Assembly: GCF_036884655.1 (NCBI RefSeq)
Contig: NC_088348.1
Span: 27,241,501 to 27,305,500 of the forward strand
Origin: Musa acuminata AAA Group
Lineage: Eukaryota; Streptophyta; Magnoliopsida; Zingiberales; Musaceae
Length of the DNA: 64,000 nt
Direction of reading: 5' to 3'
This document shows, piece by piece, positions 45,441 to 57,600 of this stretch (position 1 is the stretch's first letter; each line of letters begins with the position of its first letter). The notes beneath the pieces were generated by a model. The model searched no databases, had not been told where the DNA came from, and worked only from the letters and a program-made list of their open reading frames with translations. The position numbers and the translations under genes are program-made.

Positions 45441-47229
45441 TCGACCCCGCCTTCCTACTCTATCACATTGGCCTCAGACAAATCTCCTCACTACTCTGAT
45501 GACTAGCCAGCCCAACTAGATTATAGACTCTGGTGCCTCCCATCACATCACCTCTTATCTTCAAAATTTGTCTCTCCACAATCCCTATGGTGGTGATGAA
45601 AATATCATCATCGGTGACGGTAAAGACCTTCATATAACTCATACTAGTTCCACAATGCTTACTTTTGATACTACCATATTTACACTCGATGATGTTTTAT
45701 GCGCCTCTCATATTAAACATAATCTCATTTCTGTTTCTCAATTTTGCAAACATAACAATACTTCAATTAAATTCTTTCCTGATTCCTTTCTTCTTAAGGA
45801 CTTGAGCACGAGGGCATCCTTGGTCCAGGGCCCGAATAGAGGCAACATTTATGAATGGCCGTCAACTCCACAAATAACCCATCCCACTGTTCATTCTTCC
45901 GTTGTGGCTCCAGTTGATGTGTGGCATCATCGTCTTGGTCATCCCTCGTCCCTTATTCAATAGAAATTACTTTCTCATTACTCTCTTCCTATTTTTAAAT
46001 CGCATAATTCTATAACGCATTGTGATGCATGTCTTAGTAATAAAAGTCATCGATAGCCCTTTGACTCATCTTCCATTTTTTCCTCTAAACCATTTGAAAT
46101 TATTTATACAAATGTTTGGGGCCCTACCCTAATCCTGTCTTTTGATAAATTTAGATTTTATGTTATTTTTGTATATCACTTCACTAAGTACATATGGTTA
46201 TATCCTTTTTACCGTAAATATGACTTTTTGACCATCTTTCTCACTTTTCGAAAGTTGGTCGAAAACCACTTTCGGTCTACCATCAAAATGGTTTACTTTG
46301 ATGGTGGCGATAAATATCAAGCCCTAGCGTCCTATCTCTCAACTTGTGGTATCCAACACCTCAAGTCTCCCTCACATACTCAACTTGTTGGCTCCGTCGA
46401 ATGCAAACTGGGCTCACACTTCTCCATCAGGCCTCCATGCCTTCAAAATTTTGGACAGCAACCTTTCAAACTACCTTCTACCTTATTAATAGAATGCCTA
46501 CGCCAGTTCTACAATACCAGTCCCCATTTGACATACTATTTCACAAACCCCCAAACATTTATAAACTTAGAGTTAGGTTGTCTACGTTATCCATGGTTGC
46601 CTCCCTATGCCTCTCATAAGTTAATATCACGATCTAATTCTTGTGTTTTTATAGGTTACTCTCTTGAACATAATGCTTTCCGCTGCTATAATCTCCACAC
46701 TCATAAAGTTTTTGTATCATGTCATATTATTTTTGTTAAGTTTATCTTTTCTTTTCAAAACTATACCTATCTTACCATGCAGACCACCTCATTAATCATT
46801 CCTTACTGGAGTATACCTCCGATCCAACTGGACGAGCCTCCCATGACATCGTCCAGTTCCTCCTTTTGTGATCCACATTATTTCACTCCTCTAGTTTAGC
46901 AATTACCCATTCCCTTCATTCTTACTCCACTTCTTTCTTCTCCAAATATCGGGGTAATTAGTTCAAGATCACAACTATTATCTTTACCTCCTTCTTGGCT
47001 AAGTGACATTGATATACCTCCACTTGACCCAACCTGTGTCAATGACTCTCAACCGCTTATTCCAACAACACAACTTCACGGTCCCATAGTCTCCAACCAT
47101 ACTATGACCACACGCTCTAAGAGTGGTATTTTCAAATAACGTCAAGTCCTTGATCTACATGCTATCATGGATTCCTCATCCACCACCGTTGAACCCACCA
47201 CTTTCACTCAAGCTAAAAAATCTCCGCAT

Positions 47230-48690
47230 TGGCGTACCACTATGTGTGAGGAATATAATGTCCTCCTCCATAACTTAACATGAGATCTAATACCCTTTCA
47301 TCATACACAAAACAATATCGGGTGTAAGTGAGTTTTTCGAATTAAGCAGAACCCCGATGGCTTTGTTGCCCGATATAAGGCACGCCTCATCGCTAAAGGG
47401 TTTCATCAAAGACTTGGAGTTGATTTCACTGAGACATTTAGTCCTATTGTTAAGCTCACTACAATCAAACTTATCTTGAGTCTGGCCACCACTAAGGGCT
47501 GACAATTACGATAAGTTGATGTTAATAATGTATTTTTACAATGGACTCTAATTGAAGATGTTTTTATGCAGTAACCATCTGTTTTCACTCATCCTCAGTA
47601 TCCAAGGCATGTTTGCAAACTTTGAAAAGCTATTTATGGACATCGTTAGGCTCCAAGAGCTTGGTACACTAAACTTGGCTCTTTTCTGACTTTAGTTGGC
47701 TTTCTCAACTCCAAATCTGATTCCTCATTATTTTTACGACAACACCATAGTGACACAATATATATTTTGGTATATATGGATGACATCATTGTCATAGGTA
47801 ACAACCCCGTAGAAATCCAAGTGTTCATCAAACAGTTGGCAGATCGATTCTCTCTCGAAGATCTATGACCCTTGAACTACTTTCTGGGTGTAGAGGCTAC
47901 ATTCACATCTTCCGGTCTCTTTCTATCACAAAGAAAGTACATTCAAGATTTATTATCCAAAATAAACATGCAGGATGCAAATGTGGTTATAACTCATCTC
48001 TCTGTTAGTGGCTCTCTCAAATTATCTGATGGAAGTCCTGCTACGAAACTCACTCAATACCGATAAGTCATTGGGTCCCTACAGTACTTAGCTCTCACCC
48101 GTCCCAACATCTCATTTGTAGTCAACAAAGTATCATAGTTTATGCAGAGGCCGTCTACTATGCACTGGTTTGCGATCAAATGAATCTTGCGATATCTTAA
48201 GGGGACCCTTAATCATGGTCTCTTTCTTCGTAAACACTCTCCACTTCAACTTCATGCCTTTACCGATGCTGATTGGGCAGGCAACTTTGATGATAGAACA
48301 TCCACATTAGGGTATATTATCTTCCTTGGCGCTAATCCAATCAATTAGAGTTCTAAGAAGTAAAAGACAATCGCATGGTCTACAATTGAAGCTGAATACT
48401 GTGTCATAGCCACTGCCACTACAGAACTCAATTGGGTCACAAATCTGTTCAAGGAACTCAACATCAACTCCACTCCTACAATATATTGTGATAATGTCGG
48501 AGCTACCTATTTGTGTGCTAATCCGGTGTTATACTCTCACATAAAACATATTGCTACGACTTTCACTTTGTGCGAGATCAAGTTGTCCACTGTCAACTAC
48601 AAGTTTCTCATGTCCATTCGGCTGATCAGTTAACCGACTCACTTACGAAGCCTCTCGCTCGTCAACTTTTTGTATTACATTGATCCAAGA
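47230..48690 (+). pseudogene. Copia reverse transcriptase / RNase H pseudogene
   Basis: Continuous RT-RNase H homology runs through frame-consistent text: [103 protein letters not shown]. It is broken by about twelve stops at positions normally Trp, Gln or Arg. The YMDD box is intact. A frame change appears after KHIATTF. Confidence 0.85.
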
Positions 48691-48727
48691 TTGATGTTCT
48701 TGATAGGAGTACCATCTTGTCGGGGTA

Positions 48728-48878
48728 TGATAGTAGATAAGATTTTCCTAACTATATGAGGAAATCTCTTTAATCTATTGAGGGAAATCCTTCCTCCTTA
48801 CCTGTATAAATAGGAAAGGGGACATGTTAATGGAAAATAGCTTCTTCTGTAATTTCTGTCTCTATCCTTTTTCTAACA
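48728..48878 (+). repeat. 3' LTR of the inner copia element
   Basis: 151 bp, TGATAGTAG...CTAACA, preceded by a weak purine tract (CGGGGTA). It aligns along its full length with the LTR at 43109. Confidence 0.85.
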
Positions 48879-51800
48879 CCCTAGATATTGCAAGATCTGT
48901 TTAATTGCAGACCAATGTATAGTAGATGGCTGATACATAAATTGTGATAATTTATTGACCGTAAATGAGATATTTGGGTGGGTGAGAGCTAAGTACTGTA
49001 AGGAGCCAAGTACTTGACAATATTGAGTGGGGTCCATAGTAGGGCTTCTATAACATAATTTGAGTGATTCACCAATAGATAGAGGAGTTGTAACTGTTTT
49101 TGTGTCCTGCATATTTATCTTTGATAAAAAATCCTGAATATACTTTTTTTATGATAGAAAGAGTCTTGAAGACGTATATGCTGCTTCCACTTCCAAAAAG
49201 TAGCTCAAGGTTCCTAGATCTTTGAAGGAAAATCGATCTGTCAAATGCTTGAGAAATGCATTGATCTCCATAGGATTATTGTCCATAACAATAATGTCAT
49301 TCATATATACCAGAAGATATATTGTATTACTACTTTGTTGATGGAGAAATAACGATATATCAGATTTAGAGTTGATGTAAAAAATGAGCCAAGTTCAGTG
49401 TACCAAGCTCTTGCAGCTTGATGAAGTCCATAAATAGCTTTTTGTAGTTTACAAATATGCCTTGGATACTGAAGATAGATGAAGTCAAGAGGTTGTTACA
49501 TAAAGACATCTTCAATTAGGGTCCATTGTAAAAGGTATTATTAACATCGAGTTATCGTAAATGCCAACCTTTTGAGATGACTAAACTAAGGATAAGTCGG
49601 ATTATTGTGGGTTTAAGAACGAGATTAAATATTTTTGTGAAGTCAACACCAAGATGTTGATGAAATCCTTTGACCACTAGATGCGCTTTATATATGGCAA
49701 CGGATCTATCTGGATTTTGTTTAATTCGAAAGAACCACTTACACTCGATGATATTTTGTGCGGGATGAAATGGTATAAGGGTCCGTGTAGAGTTAATGGG
49801 CAAGGACATCATATTATTCATACATAGCTTTACGCTAGTATGGAGATTTTTGGGCTTGAGTAATTATAGTAGGTTTAGTAGTCTCAGGAGAGGATTTTGT
49901 GATAGCATGTATGTCAAGGACTTGAAGTGGTTTGAAGATACTACTTTTGGAGCATGTTGTCATTGGATGTCTAGGGGGTAGAAGTTGTGTTGTTGGTACG
50001 GGCGGTGAAGAGGCACTGACACGGGTCGGGGCAGGATGAGGTATGTCAGTGTCATTGGGTCTAGAAGAGAGTAAAGATAGTGGTTGTGTTTCCGAGAGTA
50101 TTACTTTAGTAATAGGAGAAACTTGTGAAGAAGGGAGAGAAGAAGCAACAGAGGGAGTAAGGAGCTACTGAATTGGGAGAACAAGAGAGTGTAAATCACG
50201 AGGTAAATGATTGGAAGGTGTTATTGGAGGTTTGTTTGACGGGATTGACGATTTACTCTAGTGATGTATATTTGTTAGAGTAAGTCACACAATAAAAGAC
50301 TCATGGTTTTGAAATGGGTAGATAGACTCCACAAAAATAATATGACGTGATATAAAGACTTTTTGAATTTAGGGGTTCGTAGCATCAAAAGACATTATAT
50401 TCAAGAGAGTATCTTATAAAAATGCAAGACTTAGATTTTGATTTTATCTTATGTGAGACATAGGGACGTAGCCATGGATAACATAAATAACCAAATACTT
50501 TAAGTCTTTGAAAGTTTAAGGATTTGTAAAATAGTTTTTCAAATGGTGATTGGAATTGGAGGACTGGAGTGAGCATGCAACTAATGAGATCGACGATAGT
50601 TTAAAAGGATGCAGACCAAAAAGTTATTAGTATAGAAGCTTGATATAGAAATGTGAGACTAGTTTCAACTATATGTTGATGTTTGCGTTCAATAGAACCA
50701 ACTAGTTAAGGAGTATGTGGGAGCGACTTAAGGTGTTGTATACCACAAGCTAAGAGATAGGATATAATGGCTTGATATTCACCTCTACCATCAGAGTAAA
50801 TTGTTTTAATTGTAGACTGAAAGAAGTTCTCGACCAACCTTATAAAGTTAGTAAAGATTGTTGAAACTTCATATTTATGATAGAGATGATATAACTGTGT
50901 ACTTCGTGAAATAGTCTACGAAAATGATAAAATCTGAACTTGTCAAAAGAAGCGATTGGGGTAGGGCCCTAAATATCAATATAAATAATTTCAAAAGGTA
51001 TTGAGCAGGATATAGAGGATATTCCAAAAGAAAGTCAATGATTTTTATTATTGAAACAAGCATCATAATGAGTTATAATGCTATTGGTTTTAAGAGTAGG
51101 AAGATAATAACGTGAAAGTAATTTTTGTTGGATAGAAGATGAGGGATGACCAAGACAATGATGCCACACATCAATTGGAGCTACAATTGAAGAGTAAACA
51201 ATGGGCTAGGCAATTTATGAAACTAACGACCACTCATAAATATTGTCCTTATTTGGGCTTCGGACCAAGGATGCCCTCGTGCTCAAATCCTTGATAAGAA
51301 AAGAATTTAATTAAGATGTTATTTTATTTTTAGAATTGAGAAACAGAAATAAGATTTTGTTTAATGTGAGGTGTACACATAATATCATCGAGTGTAAAAG
51401 TTGTGCTATATGAATTAAGCATTGTGGAATTAGTATGAGTAATGTGGAGTCTTTTACCATCACCGATGATGATGTTTTTATTTCCACCATAGTTGTTGTG
51501 GATGAACAAGTTTTGTAGATCAGAGGTGATGTAATGAGATGTGCCAGAATCTACAATTCAATTATATTGACTAGTATTTGGAGTAGTCGTGAGATTTGCT
51601 TGAGACCAATGTGATGAAGTAGGAAGTCTAGGTTGAGAGGTAGGAGGGGGTGCGAGGCAGAGGAGGGTGACAGATTAGGGAATTTGGTGTTGCTGATCCT
51701 GGAGTCTCAAAGGCAGGTGAGAGTGCTAGGCTTCAAAAAGCGGTGAAGCTGCTCATCGATCCAGGAGGACGAGGACAGAGATGCTGGCACAAAGTAGCAA

Positions 51801-52216
51801 CGGGGGAAGACAGCCATCATACGCTAAGGAAGTGCTGTAATCGACTTGATGGAACAGGACGAGGTGTGCCGACGTAGAGGAGAGAGGGTTCCTGGCATCG
51901 GCTCGATGGAATAGGAAGAGGTGCACCGAGGTAGAGGAGGCTTTGGGAGGACAAAGGATACCATGGCAACAACAGCTAGATCGAGGAAGAGGAGGAGGCT
52001 CCGAAAGGATGAAAGATATGACAGCGATGACGATGGCGATGAGATCAAGGAAAAGGTTTAGGGGCAGACAACACGCTATACGGGAGCCGAGGGAAGAAGG
52101 GTGTATCAAGCAACTTCGGTGACACATACGAAACACAGGAAAGATGGGAGTGCGTCTATCACTAAATAACAAGGAAGGAAGAGAAAATCTTGCTAAGACG
52201 AGATATTTTGATAGCA

Positions 52217-52339
52217 CGAAGGAATAAAATATAAAAAAGATATTTTTGTGTTAGTATATACTCCCTATTTATACATATTAAGCGAGAATTTTTTTAATAA
52301 ATTAATAAGATTTTTTCGTACAAATATTAACCGGTATCA
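52217..52339 (-). repeat. 5' LTR of the outer copia element
   Basis: The minus strand starts TGATACCGG, has GTATAAATAGG (TATA-like) and ends at ATTCCTTCG. The next bases, TGCTATCAAA, resemble a decayed initiator-Met primer-binding site. Confidence 0.65.
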
Positions 52340-52344
52340 ATCCC

Positions 52345-53025
52345 ATCATCAAAGTAAAATGTCAGGCATTAACATACTCTATTGCCTTATGCGGCTATGT
52401 TCATTTCTGATAATGAATTGATGACCTCATGTCTTGTTAATTTCTGACATTGGATTGATGAGTCTTAAAATCTCATGTCTTGGTATCGCAAGTCTTTCTC
52501 CACGTTTGCTGTCAGTTGGTCATGACAAGAACAGGCTTTCCTGTCATCCACAGGCCGATGCATCATCAGACGAATTGCTGTGATGCACTAATAGCTAACA
52601 ACTAAATTGGGCCCTCAGTACACAATCTCTATTTATAGCCGAACGAGAAGCAATTCCTAACACATATATTGACTATAATAAATATTTATACATGAGATAT
52701 AAATTAAAATAGAGTCGTCGAAGTCGGCCGATAGCATAATGGACTTCAAAATTTCTTTTCTTTTGGTGTCCAATCCCCATATATTATAATTTTACCGATC
52801 CCCATATATTATATTTTTTTTTAAGTAATCCAAATATTAGATTCGAATTGTCATTATTATTTGATTGTCAATCTAATATGACAACATTAATCTGATTTAC
52901 TCCATTTCTCGACTGTTGTCATGTCTCGAAAAGAAAAAATAATCCGTTTTGTGTAAATTGCGACTACATGGCATGACATGTCGATGCTTCATCATCAGTA
53001 ACAATTGATGTCGCATGCTTAATCG

Positions 53026-53072
<47 letters not shown>

Positions 53073-53160
53073 GTGCAAGCAAGTTTTTGGTTGTTATGCA
53101 GATAATATCGTAGCGGCCTTTTTACACGTAAATGACGAGTTTTCAATAAAACGGAAAAAC
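52345..53160. other. Intergenic / promoter region of the WDR91-like gene
   Basis: No gene is seen. An (AT)n microsatellite lies at 53028-53067. CGTTATAAAGTG at 53160-53171 contains a TATAAA that could serve the downstream gene. Confidence 0.4.
53028..53067. repeat. (AT)n microsatellite
   Basis: About 20 AT units roughly 100 bp upstream of the putative WDR91-like TATA sequence. Confidence 0.95.
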
Positions 53161-53179
53161 CGTTATAAAGTGTTGGCGG

Positions 53180-53456
53180 CGAGAAGATTATTACCCGATA
53201 TCTTCGATCCCCGCTCGACCTCCGCCATCCGCCGTTGCTACGCCGCCGCCGCCGCCTTCGCCTCTCTTGCCGATGATCTCTTTCCCCGTTGGCTTCCTTC
53301 GCTGCCATCGCCTGTTCGGTCGCTTCTTCTTCTTGGGCCCAACCGGGAGCCGGTGAACTTGACCCAGATCCCGATTGCGGCGGATCGCCGTGTAGGATCT
53401 CGAAGGATCTTCGACTTTCCATCCCAAGATTTCTCGGCCGGTGGGCGCTTCCACAG
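53180..53456 (+). other. Probable 5' UTR exon of the WDR91-like gene
   Basis: A GC-rich block ending at a possible donor, CCACAG/GTCAGG (53456/53457). A matching acceptor, ATTTTGCAG/ATATC, at 54649/54650 precedes the ATG at 54666 by 16 bases. The ORFs here on both strands show no family resemblance. Exact ends are inferred. Confidence 0.45.
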
Positions 53457-54665
53457 GTCAGGCTCCTCGATGCGAGAGTTAGTTCTTGATTCTTTTGTAT
53501 TGCTTCTGATGTTGCATGAAATGGGGTTTTTGTTCATAGTTAGATTTCCACTTATGTAAGGATATCTTAGAGTGCAATCCCATGGTTATGATGTAGCAAG
53601 AATATTCATCTGAAATACAACAGATGGGAGTCCGAAATCAGCATTCCAGTTTGGCTTCGGTGCTCTGAGAAACTGGAATCTTTCATGACGAAAAGGGGTA
53701 CTCTTAATAACATGTAGAAGCAGGATTCCAAAAAAAGTTAGTAACTTCTTGGAGAGTCGTCATATGAACCATGTTCTTTGTTGTTTTGGGTATCGAGGAG
53801 GCACCATGGTGTAGTGCTGTTTGCATCAGCAACTTCATGATTAGTGGATGTTAGAATGCCTCTTGACATTTATCAATAATTCAAGGGATCACTAGAATAC
53901 CCTGATATTGGGGGAGAAGGAGAAGATTGTCTGTAGTTGGATGGCTGGTAATGATGTGGAGAAGTATTATGAACAATACAAAGAAGTGTTTGTGGTGATG
54001 ACTTAGAAGATTTAAATTTCCCCAACGTACATATTTATTGCATCGGATGATTTTGAAGTTTGCTTCATGTTGTAAATCATATAAATAGCTTAATTTTTGT
54101 CTTTTATCTTCTATTTGTTTATGTTTGGTTAAAAAATTCTGTTTTATATGAAAAGTAGTTTATGGACATGAACTACGAGGCATGTTCTATATAATAAAAA
54201 ATGGTGCTGTCTATATTCATGCATTATGAAATGAAACTGAGTTGACCATTTCACTTAGGAACGACAATGATACAAAAGATAACTGGCCTTTTTCATTCAA
54301 TTTTGGCATTTTCCTCCACCATAAATGATCTTAGATTTTTGGAAACTTTATGTTGCTTAAATATGGATTTTCCCCTTGAAGGGAAAATCCGAGAGCTGCA
54401 TCACTTTAGACAAAGGGAGATGGATCCCGATTATCATTCCAACAGTTTGAAATTTCTATATGAGTATAAATTATATATTCTTTGCAGAAATTTCTCATAC
54501 CATGTATAGCAATACCTACCTGTCATCTGCCCTATTGGCATATTCCTATGGTACATCTCTATATGACCTTATGCTTTGTGATATATTGAATCTGGATCAT
54601 CTAGTGGCCCTTGCCAGGTTTTGTTTTATGAGACCTTTCCATTTTGCAGATATCTCAAAGGCTTT

Positions 54666-57600
54666 ATGGATAATATGCAATATGCTGAAGAACTTCTAAG
54701 AGAGTTCCTTGTGTTTAGAGGTTTTACAAATACACTACAATCTTTTGAAAAAGAGTTGTCTACAGATATTGGCAGAAACTTTCAAGTGGACAAAATTCTA
54801 GATTTGGTGTTTTCAGTGTATTTGCCAAACTATCAAGCCGATAAATTAATTGCCCTTCTTAATTTCTTTAAGCAACGCTTCTCTTCATCTTCGGAGACAG
54901 TGTTCATTTCTACATTATCAAAGTTGGAAGTGTCAATTCTTCGGTACTACATTGTAAATGCCTTACAATCTGCAAGGCATGAGAAAGTGGTGGAGTTTTT
55001 TCAGGCAAATGGCAGTTATCTCTTGCAAAAACGTGAAGACTGGACACCATGGTTTGGTAGGTCTGTGTTTTTTCTTCCTTAACCTTCTTCATCATATTTT
55101 AATATTTAACTATAAAGATATTGTCATGCAGCTATTCCATATATTAAGAACCCCAGCCTAGATCCTCAGTTTCGTGTTTACTTCTCAAAAGAATGGTTTG
55201 ATGCCCTGCATCTATCATTCCGGAACTTCTTAAGCGAGGTCTTCAATGGGACCCATATCCTGAAAGTGGTATTGTCTGTTCTTTGCTATCAGGATGACAG
55301 TTCAAAATCGTAACCTATTGTTTGCTTCTATGCACTAATTCGTACTCATACATTGACTAGTTCTATTTCTGATCCTCTTAGTTTTTACATCCGTGTTGCA
55401 GGAAGAAATAAATATCTTCCAATGTATTCTATCAAAAAGAAAAAAAAACATATCATTTTATGTACAAGGTCAATTTGAAATTTGGTTGTTGATTTTCCTT
55501 AATTGCTTCACGTATCCCTGCGCTGTTAAAGATCAGTACAGAAAAGAATACAGTGAAATACCTCAAAGATGGCATCAAGCAACTGAATAATAAACTGTCG
55601 CAACTCCAGGCATTATTGGAGACAAAAGAAGCTGAGATACTATATTTACAAAGGTAACAATTCAATGTTTTTATCTTACATGGACATGATTTTTAAGAGG
55701 GCTTATCCGTGTCGATTTGTCCAATTGTTCACCATAACTTTATATTTCATGGATGCTCTTAATGTCGTCACATACCTATCCATGCAGATTGCTATTGTTT
55801 GTCTCATTTTCAAATCTTTCAAGGAAGTTGTTGGGGCTGATATACATTTATGCCCGAGATTATGACCTAATTGTTGCATTGTCCACAAGCATTAAGCATC
55901 AAGATATTTCAATGCTTGTTTTATTTTGCATCCGTTGATCATCTATATCTATATATGGATTTTGTGGTGCAACACAGCTATTTATGCTTTTCCTTTGTGT
56001 GTTTCTGAGAGAATCATCACCTTTAATTTTAGAATATTGTCATTGTTTTTCCATTCAGTCTGGCTCCATCAGATCGGGAAGCTTCCGTTCTCAAAGAGAT
56101 CAACTCTATCAGTGATCTTTCAAGTGAGGCTTCATCAAAGGATGATGGTGTTAGTAGTCGAGTCAAAGATTTTTGTGAACCTGTCAACGATTCTCTTCAT
56201 ATAGGAGAAAAGATAACAACAGCAAATTGTGGGGAATCTTCAGGTTCAACTGGTGTTCTAGACAAATCCACTGTAGCCAAGTCCAGTTCTATGGCAGGTT
56301 CAGGAGGCCAATCTCCTTCAAAACATGAGAAATCTAGCAATGTTCTTCAGATGGCTCATACTGGTTAGACATCTTCATACATGTAGTAGTTTGCAATGGG
56401 ATTGATTATTGTTCTTTCAGGTGCAATTTGTGCTCGTTCTTGTTTGTTCTCCTCATTATTCAATATTCAATGGTTTGAGAATAACTGCTTTTCGTTCTAA
56501 CCTAGTTGAGAAAAGAGAGGAGAAAAACAATAACTTTGTTTCTTTTGAGCTGAAATTACTTGTGTAGAAGCAGGTGGTGGAACAGAATATTAGTTAATCA
56601 TTGAAATCTTGTTTTCCTTAGGTATGTTTCGATAGATAGGTGAGTAGGATAGATGGTATTACTCTGGCACTACAGCGGTAACATTCCTTCTTGGAGCTTC
56701 TGTCATGAATATTCGGTGCTTTGTACCCTGCCTGCCTGCCTGTATGCATGTGGGTTTAAATTATGTAGGAAGTATTAGAACTCATCCTTACTGTGGGGTT
56801 TGAGATTATGATGCCATAGGTGAACAGTTTTGCTGAGAAATCTGCAAAACTTTTTGGACCACCAAATTATGTTTCTTTTCCTTTTTATTTGGAAATTGAC
56901 TTGTGTGCTTGATCTTGAGGTTATTTGATCACAGCTTGAAGACCTCCATTATTTTCTTTTATAAGACAATATGCTTTTGAAATCTTTAGACATATAATTC
57001 TCCATTATTATCCTCAAAAGTTTAAACTGATGGTACATGACCATTCAGTTCAATACTAGGCAAAAATATCTTGAGTAGGATAGATAATGTTAAAAGTCAA
57101 GAAACAGATGACTTACTCTATGCGTGCAACTTTTTCTGCAGAAAATACCATAGATGTGGTTGGAGAAGAGGAATTTCCTGAAGTAAAAGTGGATTTTCAG
57201 GTTAGCCATTGCTGGCTCATCTAGAGTTGCTCTTGCTCATTTGATTTCATGGAGCTTTTGGCTTGAAGTTGAATATACACAATAGGACAGTTATGAGTCC
57301 ATTTTTCAATTATCACTACATCTGAAGCCCTTTTGTTTCACGTAATTATCTTTATATTTCCAGGAAACTTTCTTGGGGCATACTAGTAGGATTAGTCGCT
57401 GCCGATTTTCTGCTTCGGGAATGAATATTGCTAGTGCTTCTGTGGACGGGACTGTTAGGTAAATCATTTAGATGCACATTGTTCTATGAAGTAATATATA
57501 TTGGATTTTGGTTTTCTTAGGTATATATCTTATTCAGCCTACTAAAAAATCTGTTGAAGGATCTGGACATATGACTCATCAACACCAACATCCAGAAATG

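Larger units (their letters stand above)
43109..48878 (+). mobile_element. Ty1/copia retrotransposon, nearly full length, inactivated, nested in the outer element
   Basis: Two LTRs flank a primer-binding site TGGTATCAGTGC at 43282 (initiator-Met type) and a leader with CAG-rich repeats. Gag starts at ATG 44479. A CCHC knuckle (CQLCDKIRHSAKVC) lies near 45.4 kb and protease IIDSGASHHITS near 45.53 kb. Pre-integrase WHHRLGHPSSL with CDACLSNKSH is followed by an integrase core near 46.1-46.4 kb. RT includes [20 protein letters not shown] and YILVYMDDIIVIGNN (YMDD). RNase H includes DADWAG, TIEAEYCVIA and TIYCDNVGATY. This order (integrase before RT) defines Ty1/copia. At least a dozen in-frame stops make it non-autonomous. 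The outer element ends in very similar text, so the two belong to one family. Confidence 0.93.
42439..52339 (-). mobile_element. Ty1/copia retrotransposon, decayed, interrupted by a second copia element
   Basis: Minus-strand order from 52.3 to 42.4 kb: 5' LTR, a short gag remnant, a protease DSGTSHYITS segment near 51.5 kb and a GAG-pre-integrase region near 51.2 kb. Integrase pieces follow (FVDYFTKYTVISSLS at about 50.9 kb, LCYPWLRPYVSHK at about 50.45 kb), then RT ([31 protein letters not shown] near 49.7 kb). PNISFTVNKLSQFM near 48.95 kb comes next, then RNase H (TIYCDNVRATYLCA, KHIAIDFHFMRDQV) at 42561-42869. Stops and frameshifts are everywhere. The RT and RNase H halves are separated by the insertion at 43109-48878. 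A 5-bp near-duplication, ATCCT (42434-42438) and ATCCC (52340-52344), flanks the element. Confidence 0.88.

Noticed and set aside
53170..53559. 129-codon ORF upstream of the WDR91-like gene
   Set aside because: It falls in the probable 5' UTR exon and crosses its donor; no family resemblance.
55393..55590. 65-codon ORF across the AT-AC intron
   Set aside because: Its frame disagrees with the conserved PALLKIS coding frame, and most of it lies in the intron.
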